From UMGS1370 sp046957575 (lineage in GTDB: Bacteria; Bacillota; Clostridia; Lachnospirales; Lachnospiraceae), in assembly GCA_046957575.1 (NCBI GenBank), contig JBKUOG010000007.1:1-64000 (forward strand): a stretch of 64,000 nucleotides of DNA, read 5' to 3'. The position numbers and the translations under genes were made by a program. The notes beneath the pieces were generated by a model, which searched no databases, had not been told where the DNA came from, and saw nothing but the letters and a program-made list of their open reading frames with translations. How positions within the stretch are numbered: position 1 is the first letter of the stretch; each line of letters opens with the position of its first letter. This document shows, piece after piece, positions 50,679-59,114 of the stretch.

Positions 50679-52118
50679 TCAAAATTTTCTCCAGGTGTCT
50701 CTTGTAAACAATAACAGCAGCGGGAATAGCTCTAGCCGTCCAGCTAACATATCAAATATCAAAACCAGTTTGCCTCCATTTGAAAATATGGAAAAATTGG
50801 CAGACGGCCCCACCAGTTCCAGCCCTGGACCAATGTTATTTAATGTTGCGGCAACTGCAGTAAAATTGGTTACCAAATCCAGATTGTCAAATGCCAGAAG
50901 CAGTACGGAAAAAGCAAATATCAGCACATAAGTAATCATAAAAACATTAGTAGAGCGCACCACCTCATGCTCAATGCTTTTTCCATCCATCTTAATCTTT
51001 TTTACGCTCTTTGGATGGGCGTACTGGAGCAGTTCTTTTCTCACCGTCTTTACCAAAATCAAAAATCTGGAGACCTTAATTCCTCCTCCTGTGCTGCCTG
51101 CACAGGCGCCCACAAACATAAGCATTACCAAAATAGTCCTGGATACCTGGGGCCACAAGTCAAAGTTGGTTGTCGCATATCCAGTTGTCGTAATAATGGA
51201 TGCTACCTGGAAAGCCGCCTGCTGAAAAGCCACAGCCACATTCTCATACAAATGCCAGATATTGGCCGTAATCACCAGGATCGCAGCGCCGATAATCAGC
51301 AGGTACCCTTTTACCTCTTCAATCTGAAAAGCCTGTTTTGCTTTTCCCAGCAGGATAAAAAAGTATGCGTTAAAATTAATTCCAAATAAAATCATAAAAA
51401 TGGTAATAACCACCTGATGGTAAACAGAGTAGCTGGCAACGCTGTCATTGCGGATGCCGAATCCGCCGGTTCCAGCTGTTCCGAAAGACAGCGTCAGCGC
51501 ATCGAATAAAGGCATCCGGCCAATCAGCAAAAGCACGATTTCCAAAATGGTCATGCCAATGTAAATCCCGTATAAAATCTTGGCAGTCGAGCGGACTTTT
51601 GGCACCAGGCGGCTGACAGAAGGACCGGGGCTTTCCGCCTTCATAATATTCATGTGAAATCCGCCGGTCATTGGAAGGAGCGTCAACAGAAAAACCAGCA
51701 CGCCCATACCGCCAATCCAGTGGGTAAAACTTCTCCAGAATAAAATGCTTTTGGGAAGTTCTTCTACAGAGGGAAGAATACTGGCTCCTGTCGTAGTAAA
51801 TCCGGAAACCGTCTCAAATAATGCGTCAATCGGATTGGTGATACAGCCGCTAAACAGGAAAGGAAGACCTCCCATAATGCTTAATGCAATCCAGCTTAAT
51901 GCAACGCTTACGAATCCTTCTCTTGCAAAAAACACCTGACTGGCAGGTTTTTTCCAGGTAAGAATGCGGCCAAAAAGAAGGCATAAAACCATAGTGGCAG
52001 CAAATGACCAAACCGCACTTTCCCTGTAAACAAGGGCTGCAACAGCAGACGGAGCCATAAGCGCCGCCTCTAAAATCAATGTCCAGCCAACGATTGTTCT
52101 AATAATTCCATAATTCAT
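50679..52118 (-). CDS. trkH: TrkH/KtrB-family potassium uptake channel protein
   Basis: Multi-pass membrane protein of 479 aa forming the K+ translocating subunit. The four pore repeats with selectivity glycines can be seen, for instance TVSGFTTTGASIL, FGTAGTGGFGIRND, SIITTTGYATTNF and TLNNIGPGLE. It follows trkA by three bp, giving a complete Trk system. Potassium flux is gated by the TrkA nucleotide-binding ring. Confidence 0.95.
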   Translation of the reverse strand: MNYGIIRTIVGWTLILEAALMAPSAVAALVYRESAVWSFAATMVLCLLFGRILTWKKPASQVFFAREGFVSVALSWIALSIMGGLPFLFSGCITNPIDALFETVSGFTTTGASILPSVEELPKSILFWRSFTHWIGGMGVLVFLLTLLPMTGGFHMNIMKAESPGPSVSRLVPKVRSTAKILYGIYIGMTILEIVLLLIGRMPLFDALTLSFGTAGTGGFGIRNDSVASYSVYHQVVITIFMILFGINFNAYFFILLGKAKQAFQIEEVKGYLLIIGAAILVITANIWHLYENVAVAFQQAAFQVASIITTTGYATTNFDLWPQVSRTILVMLMFVGACAGSTGGGIKVSRFLILVKTVRKELLQYAHPKSVKKIKMDGKSIEHEVVRSTNVFMITYVLIFAFSVLLLAFDNLDLVTNFTAVAATLNNIGPGLELVGPSANFSIFSNGGKLVLIFDMLAGRLELFPLLLLFTRDTWRKF

Positions 52119-52121
52119 GGC

Positions 52122-53486
52122 TTATACCTGTTTTCTGAGAATATCGTTAATATCCTGAAGACCTTTCTGCGTTGTTACAATGATTACCGTATCGCCCACC
52201 TGAATCTGGTCATGCCCTCTTGGGATAATGATTCGTCCTTTGTGGTTAATGCAGGCCACCAGAAGATTCTTTTTTAAAGACAGTTCCATGAGAGGAACTC
52301 CCACTACAGGCCCTTCCTCCCGGATGGAAAACTCCAGCGCCTCTGCCTGATTGTCCAAAATCTGGTACAGAGTCTCCACATTACTGCCAATAGAGTTCTG
52401 CATGGCCCGGACATACTGGAGAATATAGTCTGCTGTAATATATTTGGGATACACAACGCTTCCCAAGTCCAGTTTCTCGATAATATTGTCAAAGGCAAAC
52501 CGGTTTACCTTGGTGATCAATTTAGCATTGCTCTGATCCTTTGCATAAAGGGCCAGGAAAATGTTTTCTTCATCAATATTGGTCAGGGTGATAAATGCCT
52601 CTGCTGATGGAAGGCCAGACTGAAGAAGAAGTTTTTTATCTGTTCCGTCTCCGTTGATAATCACCGCATCCGGCAGAAGTTCGCTTAACTCCTCGCACCG
52701 TTTCGGGTCTTTTTCCACAATGCGCACTCTTATTTTCATGTTTAAAAGCTGCTTGGCAAGATAGTATCCCAGCGTGCCTCCGCCTACAATCAGGGCATTT
52801 TTTACCTGGTTGGTAGCCAGTCCAATCTTTTTGAAAAAAGCTGCTGAATTATTGGGCGATGCCACGATGGAAACCAGGTCGTGATTCTTTAAGATAAAAT
52901 CTCCTCCTGGAATCGTGACCTGCCCGTCTCTTTCGACACCGCAAATCAGGATATCACATTTAAACTTGTCCGCCAGGCCGGATACTGCAAGGCCATCCAT
53001 GTCAAATTCCGGCTTTACTTTAAATTTCAGCAATTCCACCCGGCCTTTTGCAAATGTATCAATCTGAATGGCAGACGGAAAACGCAGAAGCCTTGCCATC
53101 TCTGTAGCAGTGGCAAATTCAGGATTCAAACTCATGGAAACGCCCAAACGCTCTTTGATAAAGTTGATCTCTTCGCTGTAAATAGGATTTCTCACGCGGG
53201 CAATCGTCTCACATTTGCTGACCTTTTTGGCAATCAGACAGCACAAAAGGTTTAATTCGTCGGAGTTAGTTACGGCTATGAGCATGTCTGCATTTTCTAC
53301 TCCTGCTTCTTTCTGCACTCCAATACTGGCCCCGTTGCCGGTCAGAGTCATTGCATCAATTTCCTCTGTCACTTCCTGAAGTTTTTCCGAATTGGTATCC
53401 ACCAATACAATATCGTGCCGTTCCTCACTCAGCTGCTGAGCCAGTGTCTTTCCCACTTTCCCGCATCCGATGATAATAATATTCAT
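52122..53486 (-). CDS. trkA: Trk system potassium-uptake regulatory subunit TrkA
   Basis: Cytoplasmic regulator of 454 aa with two tandem RCK units. Rossmann NAD-binding motifs are MNIIIIGCGKVGKTLA at the N-terminus and ALIVGGGTLGYYLAK around residue 230, each followed by a TrkA_C domain. ATG 53486 follows GGAGG; the longer frame starts with TTG without a better site. Operon trkA-trkH. Confidence 0.95.
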   Translation of the reverse strand: MNIIIIGCGKVGKTLAQQLSEERHDIVLVDTNSEKLQEVTEEIDAMTLTGNGASIGVQKEAGVENADMLIAVTNSDELNLLCCLIAKKVSKCETIARVRNPIYSEEINFIKERLGVSMSLNPEFATATEMARLLRFPSAIQIDTFAKGRVELLKFKVKPEFDMDGLAVSGLADKFKCDILICGVERDGQVTIPGGDFILKNHDLVSIVASPNNSAAFFKKIGLATNQVKNALIVGGGTLGYYLAKQLLNMKIRVRIVEKDPKRCEELSELLPDAVIINGDGTDKKLLLQSGLPSAEAFITLTNIDEENIFLALYAKDQSNAKLITKVNRFAFDNIIEKLDLGSVVYPKYITADYILQYVRAMQNSIGSNVETLYQILDNQAEALEFSIREEGPVVGVPLMELSLKKNLLVACINHKGRIIIPRGHDQIQVGDTVIIVTTQKGLQDINDILRKQV

Positions 53487-53523
53487 AATATCCTCCAAAA
53501 CCAGTTCTTATATCTGCACCATC

Positions 53524-53532
53524 ATTATACCA
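53524..53532 (-). promoter_or_regulatory. extended -10 promoter of trkA-trkH
   Basis: Minus-strand TGG-TATAAT (TG at 53531-53532, TATAAT at 53524-53529), no good -35, about 38 bp before trkA. Confidence 0.45.
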
Positions 53533-53579
53533 TCTTAATATCTTTTGGGAATAGAAAATTTTTATCTTTTCCAGTACAG

Positions 53580-53615
53580 AAAAAATTGCAGCAGGTTTGC
53601 CCGCTGCAATTTTTT
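53580..53615. terminator. terminator after the 264-codon gene
   Basis: Stem TTGCAGCAGG (53586-53595) with CCCGCTGCAA (53600-53609), A-run on one side and T-run on the other; on the minus strand it ends in TTTTTTC. It separates the hypothetical gene from trkA. Confidence 0.8.
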
Positions 53616-53627
53616 CGCAAACAATTT

Positions 53628-54419
53628 TTATCCCTTTTTATCTTTTAAAATCTTTTCCGAATCCGGTTTAAAAAATGCCTCTTGCTGGTAGACTCTTCGC
53701 CCATAGGCATGTGCGGTTTCTTCTTTGTCTGGTCTTTGGTAAAAAACAGGTTCCTGTTTCTCTCCTAAAACAGCACCTTCCTCTGGAACAGGTTTCTCCT
53801 CCGGATCGAGTGTCTCTTCTGGAATGGAGCTGTCTTCCGGAACCGGTTTCTCATCCGCAACCAGTTTATCCTCTTTTGCATTTTCACTCTCTTCCGGAAG
53901 TTTCTCGTAAGCCAGGCTGTCTTTAAACTTTAAGGTCATTTCTGCAATGGCTTTTGTTTTGGCATTTTCGTACATTAACAGTTCCATTTTTTTGCTTTTG
54001 GGAATATTGGGATTGTTGGCAATCGCATTGGCAGATGCCAGACGCACACCAAGTCTTGTGGTCTGCAGACGTTCTACCTCTTCTTTTGTCTTGCAGCGCT
54101 TTAAAGCCTTTTCATAGCTTTCCTTTTCCGCCTGCACTTCCTTATATTGCTGGTAGGAAGCTGCATCATGCTCTTGTAAGTATTCCTCTTCTTCTGCTGT
54201 CAGCTTTTTCCCTGTGGAAAGTTTCTGATAAATCGCTGCTTTCTCTGGATCCCCGGATTCCCTCGCCTGTTCTATCTGCTGAAGGCTCACCCCGTATTTG
54301 CGAAATATATCCTCTGACTTTTCTGTATAATTTTTGCTCTCCTGTTTCTGTTTCCACATCGCCGACATCTTCATAGTCCGGGTATAGGCATTGACAGAGC
54401 CTATCATCATAACTCCCAT
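53628..54419 (-). CDS. hypothetical helical protein with acidic Pro/Glu repeats
   Basis: Protein of 263 aa, not recognised. A short hydrophobic start (MMIGSVNAYTRTMKMSAMW) precedes a charged helical region, probably coiled coil (about 30-165, LTAEEEEYLQEHDAASYQQY), then a low-complexity segment with three or four copies of a PEE/PEEKPVPE unit (about 190-230). No catalytic motif. ATG 54419 with AAAGGAG. Monocistronic with its own terminator. Proteins of similar layout are, as I recall, confined to Lachnospiraceae. Confidence 0.7.
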   Translation of the reverse strand: MGVMMIGSVNAYTRTMKMSAMWKQKQESKNYTEKSEDIFRKYGVSLQQIEQARESGDPEKAAIYQKLSTGKKLTAEEEEYLQEHDAASYQQYKEVQAEKESYEKALKRCKTKEEVERLQTTRLGVRLASANAIANNPNIPKSKKMELLMYENAKTKAIAEMTLKFKDSLAYEKLPEESENAKEDKLVADEKPVPEDSSIPEETLDPEEKPVPEEGAVLGEKQEPVFYQRPDKEETAHAYGRRVYQQEAFFKPDSEKILKDKKG

Positions 54420-54517
54420 ACTCTTTCACTCCTTTTGCAGTGCCAAACCTTTTTGGTATCTTCTATATTATTATATCGGCGATTAAAGGATATCTTATAA
54501 GGATCGTCCCGATCAGA

Positions 54518-55207
54518 TTACATAATTCCGTATTTATCAAAGGACGCCTTTGCCGCCATCCCGGCCTTAATCCCTTCTGCAACCATTTTTTCTCCAGTAG
54601 CTTTTTCGTAGGCAGCCTGAATCACCTCGGTCTCAATCTCTCTCGGAATTACGAGAACCCCGTCCAAATCTCCAAAAATAATATCTCCCGGACGAATTCT
54701 TACTCCCTCCATCTCTATCGGAACGCGAAAATCAATAACCTTGCCGCGCGGAGCCTGATCCTGCGCATAACGCCCATATGAAAAGCATGGAAATCCCAGT
54801 TCCTTGATTCCTTTTGTATCCCTGTGAAAACCATTTACTACAGCGCCTGCTGCCTTAAGGATCTGCATTCTGGTACACATCAGCTCACCCACCAGCGCAT
54901 AAACGGGTGATGCCCCAGTACAGATATAGACTTCATTTTCTTTCAGATCGTCCAGCGCCTCCAGCATAAGTCCAAAGGGCTTTTTCATAATCGGATTCTG
55001 TCCGTCTGATAATTCTTCAAACGCATCTGCTTCCAGTACCGGCATAGCCCTTCCGGCCACTACCATATCTTCTGTAATAGGCTGAATCCGCTGAGGCAGA
55101 AATTGATGAGTGTAATGCATTTTGTCCAGAATATCTCCGATAACAGACGAGTACAGTTCTTTCTTCATAATTTCAAATAATTCTGTATCATTTTTCCATG
55201 TCAGCAT
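54518..55207 (-). CDS. RraA-like aldolase / decarboxylase (HMG aldolase family)
   Basis: Protein of 229 aa of the RraA/HMG-CHA aldolase fold. The divalent-metal and pyruvate site of this family is seen in VGELMCTRMQILKAAGAVVNG...HRD and in GDIIFGDLDGVLVIPRE. Family members cleave 4-hydroxy-4-methyl-2-oxoglutarate-like acids to pyruvate, decarboxylate oxaloacetate, or (RraA proper) inhibit RNase E. Placed 30 bp after an aldonate dehydratase, it is best read as the aldolase that splits a 2-keto-3-deoxy sugar acid. Last gene of its operon. Confidence 0.8.
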   Translation of the reverse strand: MLTWKNDTELFEIMKKELYSSVIGDILDKMHYTHQFLPQRIQPITEDMVVAGRAMPVLEADAFEELSDGQNPIMKKPFGLMLEALDDLKENEVYICTGASPVYALVGELMCTRMQILKAAGAVVNGFHRDTKGIKELGFPCFSYGRYAQDQAPRGKVIDFRVPIEMEGVRIRPGDIIFGDLDGVLVIPREIETEVIQAAYEKATGEKMVAEGIKAGMAAKASFDKYGIM

Positions 55208-55237
55208 GTTATTTCCTCCTGCTTATCTTGTATCTTT

Positions 55238-56908
55238 CTACTCTACAACTGCTCCCTGTGCGGCTGATCTGCTGGTTCGTTTGTACACATTTAAGTATCC
55301 AGGCATCAGCGTTTTTTCCACAGGTTTCCAATTTTCACGCCGTTTTTCTAACACTGCATCCTCCACATGCAGTGTAATACTGCGCTTTTCCACATCAATG
55401 GTAATCTCATCTCCATTTTCCACCAGACCAATACAGCCCCCCTCATAAGCTTCCGGTGAAATGTGCCCCACAAAGCATCCTCTGTTTGATCCAGAAAACC
55501 GGCCGTCCGTTACAAGCGCGCAGTTTCCGGAAAGTTCCATTCCTTCCAGGCATTTCATGGGACGGTACATTTCCGGCATTCCAGGCCCTCCTTTCGGCCC
55601 TTCATACGCCAGTACCAGCACTGTATGTTCTTTTACGCCGCCTTCCAGGATGGCACTGCACGCTTCCTGCTCACTCTGAAATACCATGGCCTTTCCAGTG
55701 AATTTCATCAGCTGTGACGGAATGGCTGCCGGTTTTACAACTGCTCCATAAGGCGCCAGATTTCCCTTTAAGACTGCAACGCCTCCATTCGCGTGGAAAG
55801 GATCTGCTGCTGTGCGGATCACTTCTCTTCTCTTGGTAAAAGGCTGTTCCTTCAGGTTCTCTCCAATGGTACATCCGGTTACTGTCATACAGTCAGTATG
55901 CAGGCTGTCTTCTATTTCTTTCATTACCGCAGGCACTCCCCCTGCTTCATAAAAGTCCACCATATCATAGGGAGAAGCAGGATAAACGGATGCCACCTGT
56001 GGAATCTTTCTGCTCCATACATCAAACGTTTCCAGAGACAAATCTCCCAGACCGGCCTCTCTGCTAATAGCCTGAAGATGCATAATTCCGTTGGTAGAGC
56101 CGCCCATAGCCATTAAAAGAGCAATGGCGTTTTCCACAGACTCTTTTGTAATAATCTGACGGGCGCTGATATGTTTCTCTACCAGTCCCATTACAGCACG
56201 CCCTGTTTCATAAGCGACCTGCATCCGTTTTGCATAAATCGCCGGAATCACTGCACTTCCTGTAAGACTCATTCCCATTGCCTCTGCCAGACACCCCATT
56301 GTATTGGCTGTTCCCAGCATTGCACAGGAGCCCGCGCAGGGTTCTGCCAGATTTTCAATTTCAGCAAATTCTTCCTGGGTAATCTCCCCCCGCTTTTTCC
56401 ATCCTACTGCCTCGGTAACAATATTTCCGTCATAATGCTTTCCTTTATAGGCAGCCGGCATCATCGGCCCTCCGTTGCAGAAAATTGCCGGAATATCCAG
56501 CCTTGCTGCCGCCATCAAAAGTCCCGGAACTATTTTGTCACAGGATCCTAACAACACTATCCCGTCAAATTTGTGAGCCCGCACCATGCATTCCACAGAC
56601 GATGTAATCAGATCTCTAGAAGGCAGGATATATCGCATGCCGTCATGTCCTTCCGCGATTCCGTCGCAGGGAGCAATGGTACCAAAGGTCATTGCAGTTC
56701 CTCCGGCTGACTCAATTCCCTTTTGCACCTGCCCGCAAAGTTCCTGGATATTGTAATGGCCTGGAGTTGCATTGGTGTATGTATTTACAATGGCAATCAG
56801 AGGTTTTGAAAGCGCTTCATCGGTAAAACCCATGGATTTGTACAGCGCCCTTTTCAGCGCTCCGCCATCTCCCTGCAAAAGCTGGTTATAATACTTTTTC
56901 TCTTCCAT
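55238..56908 (-). CDS. IlvD/Edd-family sugar-acid dehydratase
   Basis: Iron-sulfur dehydratase of 556 aa from ATG 56908 (GAGG site; frame extends to 56950 without one). Cluster cysteines are in FCNGGPM/GSCDKIVPG and ACAGSCAMLGTANTMGC, and the C-terminal SGNCALVTDGRFSGSNRG substrate loop is present. The family includes dihydroxy-acid dehydratase, but the neighbours (lactonase, dehydrogenase, RraA-like aldolase) point to an aldonate such as xylonate, arabonate, fuconate or galactonate as substrate, giving a 2-keto-3-deoxy acid. Confidence 0.88.
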   Translation of the reverse strand: MEEKKYYNQLLQGDGGALKRALYKSMGFTDEALSKPLIAIVNTYTNATPGHYNIQELCGQVQKGIESAGGTAMTFGTIAPCDGIAEGHDGMRYILPSRDLITSSVECMVRAHKFDGIVLLGSCDKIVPGLLMAAARLDIPAIFCNGGPMMPAAYKGKHYDGNIVTEAVGWKKRGEITQEEFAEIENLAEPCAGSCAMLGTANTMGCLAEAMGMSLTGSAVIPAIYAKRMQVAYETGRAVMGLVEKHISARQIITKESVENAIALLMAMGGSTNGIMHLQAISREAGLGDLSLETFDVWSRKIPQVASVYPASPYDMVDFYEAGGVPAVMKEIEDSLHTDCMTVTGCTIGENLKEQPFTKRREVIRTAADPFHANGGVAVLKGNLAPYGAVVKPAAIPSQLMKFTGKAMVFQSEQEACSAILEGGVKEHTVLVLAYEGPKGGPGMPEMYRPMKCLEGMELSGNCALVTDGRFSGSNRGCFVGHISPEAYEGGCIGLVENGDEITIDVEKRSITLHVEDAVLEKRRENWKPVEKTLMPGYLNVYKRTSRSAAQGAVVE

Positions 56909-56927
56909 ATGTTTTCCTCTTTCATTC

Positions 56928-57692
56928 TCACACAAAGTCATTGGCAGCAACTACCGGAAGGGTTGCCCCGCCGTCAATGGTCAGTGTGCTTCCAAGCATA
57001 TAGGCTGCATCTTCAGAAGCCAGATAAACGACTCCTCTGGCAATCTCCTTTGTGCTGGCAAACCGGCGCAGAGGAAGTCTTTGTGCAGCTTCCAGCCTGA
57101 TATCGCCCGGCTCCCATCCCACATCTGTATATCCAGGTGCAATGGCTACCATGCGGACTCCTGTTCCGGCCAGTTCCATCGCCGCATTTTTAGTAAATTT
57201 TGTAACTGCCGCCTTCGTGGGAGCATAAATTGTGGCTCTGGGCCAGCACCCATCTACCTGGTTGGAAGAAACATTGATAATCACGCCCTCTGTCTTCCGT
57301 TTCATCATTTCTTTTGCCGCAATCTGACTGCTGAAAAATACTCCTTTCCAGTCTACGGCAGTCATATGGTCAAACATTTCCTCTGTAGCATCTAAAAAAT
57401 AGACTTCACTGCTGATGCCGGCATTATTTACCACCACATCTATGGTATCAAATGCCTCATAAGCTTTCTGATACATGGTTCTGATATCTTCTATAACAGA
57501 CATGTCGCCATAAATAATCTCACATCTGCGTCCCATTTCTTCAATCTGCCTTTGAAGTGTTCTGGCTGCATCCTCATCCGTTCTGTAATTAGCGATTACA
57601 TTGTAGCCTTCCTCTGCCATTGTCAGGCAAACTTGCCTTCCAATCCCTTTTGCTCCGCCGGTAACTAAAACTGTTTTTTTACCTGCCTCCAT
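56928..57692 (-). CDS. SDR-family oxidoreductase, probable aldose dehydrogenase
   Basis: Classical short-chain dehydrogenase of 254 aa. NAD(P) site TGGAKGIG (residues about 9-16), NNAG, the catalytic Ser in NVSSNQVDG and YAPTK pair are intact. ATG 57692 is preferred (AGGATACCGAT; longer frame to 57713 has no site) and overlaps the lactonase stop by 14 bp. Between a lactonase and an aldonate dehydratase it should oxidise an aldose at C1 to its lactone. KduD, another SDR of uronate metabolism, is an alternative. Confidence 0.85.
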   Translation of the reverse strand: MEAGKKTVLVTGGAKGIGRQVCLTMAEEGYNVIANYRTDEDAARTLQRQIEEMGRRCEIIYGDMSVIEDIRTMYQKAYEAFDTIDVVVNNAGISSEVYFLDATEEMFDHMTAVDWKGVFFSSQIAAKEMMKRKTEGVIINVSSNQVDGCWPRATIYAPTKAAVTKFTKNAAMELAGTGVRMVAIAPGYTDVGWEPGDIRLEAAQRLPLRRFASTKEIARGVVYLASEDAAYMLGSTLTIDGGATLPVVAANDFV

Positions 57693-58524
57693 ATCGGTAT
57701 CCTGCCTTTCCATAATGATTTGTTAATAATGTAGTATAAACTTCTCCTTTGCTATACTCATCTTCTGCAGTGGTAATAAAAAGACGGTTTCCTTCTTTTC
57801 CTCCCAGAATGCAGCAGCTTACATTTTTAGCCGGAACAGGAATACGTTCAAATATCTCCTTTTTTTCCGGATCGTATCCAATCACCTGAGCACCGCCCCA
57901 CATGGCAATCCACAGATTTCCGTCCCGATCGATGCACATTCCATCTGGCGCCCCCATTTCCTCTGAAAGGTCGATCTCTGATACCTTTTTGCCTATGTCG
58001 CCTCTGACACTCTCTTCCTGACAATAAACGGATATTTTCTTTTCACTGGTTTCTGTATGGAAAAAGTATCCATCCTTCCAATCCAGACCGTTTGGAATCG
58101 TATAAGAAGGATACCGGGCTGCCACTGCACCATCTCTGATGCAGAACAGGCTGCCGCCTTCCTTTGCTCCCGCCTCATTCTGATCCACATACATACTTCC
58201 TGCCCAAAAGTCTCCATACTGGTCACATTTCCCGTCATTATAGCGGATGTTTGCAGGAAATCCGCTGTCCATCCTTTTGCTGTATGTTCTTTTCTCAAAA
58301 TCCACCTGGTACAGTCCATCCTGAAGCGCGGCTGCCAATGTGCCATCTTCTCTTAAAACAATGGCGCTGACGTATGTATGCATCGGAAGACAAGCCAGTT
58401 CTTCCCCTTCTTTCCAGCAATAGATCCGAAATTTCTCGATATCCACAAAGTACAGGCAGCAGCGTCTCTCATCCCAAATGCAGCCTTCCAGCAGCCTTCC
58501 GCCAATCTCTGTAAGTCTCTCCAC
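57679..58524 (-). CDS. SMP-30/gluconolactonase-like sugar lactonase
   Basis: Six-bladed beta-propeller of 281 aa. Metal ligands and blades are visible in LLEGCIWDERRCCLYFVDI, RYNDGKCDQYGDFWAG, YTIPNGLDWKDG and GAPDGMCIDRDGNLWIAMW. The start is taken as GTG 58524, preceded by GGAAAGGAG at 7 bp; the frame is open to 58650. It opens the aldonolactone formed by the SDR. A terminator hairpin lies 130 bp upstream, so this gene may start a second transcript of the locus. Confidence 0.87.
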   Translation of the reverse strand: MERLTEIGGRLLEGCIWDERRCCLYFVDIEKFRIYCWKEGEELACLPMHTYVSAIVLREDGTLAAALQDGLYQVDFEKRTYSKRMDSGFPANIRYNDGKCDQYGDFWAGSMYVDQNEAGAKEGGSLFCIRDGAVAARYPSYTIPNGLDWKDGYFFHTETSEKKISVYCQEESVRGDIGKKVSEIDLSEEMGAPDGMCIDRDGNLWIAMWGGAQVIGYDPEKKEIFERIPVPAKNVSCCILGGKEGNRLFITTAEDEYSKGEVYTTLLTNHYGKAGYRYGGR

Positions 58525-58653
58525 AATCCTTCTCCTTTCCGGCAATGTTCTGTATAGTTTTATTGTAACTCGCCCGTCTTCTGCCATCATTTCCATTTCG
58601 GAATCCGCTCCTGATTTTTTTATACTTTTCGGAAATAAAAAAGGTTCCATAAA

Positions 58654-58683
58654 ATAAAGACTGCCCTGTCGGACAGTCTTTAT
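58654..58683 (-). terminator. hairpin between AllA-like cupin and lactonase genes
   Basis: Stem ATAAAGACTG (58654-58663) with CAGTCTTTAT (58674-58683), followed on the minus strand by TTTATGG. It may attenuate transcription from the upstream pair of genes into the lactonase operon. Confidence 0.6.
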
Positions 58684-58699
58684 CTACCTTTTTTCAATC

Positions 58700-59113
58700 T
58701 CAGCAAACCTGAGGATTGATCTCCTGATCCAGATTATAAAAAACGGATTCTACTTCCAGATTTTCTGTAATCTTTACACTTGCTTCTTCACTCAGAGCTA
58801 AAACCTGATGCCAGATATTTTTCTTTAAACATACCGGACGGTCTAACAGGAAAATCCGATACTGTTCAGGCTTTTCTGTCTCTGCTGTCAAAAGCAGTGT
58901 AACACCGGACAGAGGCTCAAAACTTTCTTTTGAGGAAGGATGACGCTCAATGGTTTTAATAGTGCGGTTACGGTACCGGAACACTGCGATTCTCCAGGGT
59001 TTTAGCTCCTCCGTATCCACAATATAAAAGTTCTCCTTATTTCCTTCCGGAAATTCAATAACTGTTCCAAAAGGCGCAAAGCTTTCTTTTGTGATCCTTT
59101 CAATTTTTGCCAT
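58700..59113 (-). CDS. ureidoglycolate-lyase-like (AllA-type) cupin protein
   Basis: Cytosolic protein of 137 aa. The opening FAPFGTVIEFPEG, the ERHPSSKESFEPLSG segment and PVCLKKNIWHQVLAL are the AllA-type cupin pattern. There are no other allantoin genes, so a role in ureide breakdown is unlikely; in sugar loci such proteins accompany sugar-acid enzymes. Start is two bases after the stop of the DUF5107 gene. Exact role unknown. Confidence 0.72.
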   Translation of the reverse strand: MAKIERITKESFAPFGTVIEFPEGNKENFYIVDTEELKPWRIAVFRYRNRTIKTIERHPSSKESFEPLSGVTLLLTAETEKPEQYRIFLLDRPVCLKKNIWHQVLALSEEASVKITENLEVESVFYNLDQEINPQVC

Positions 59114-59114
59114 A

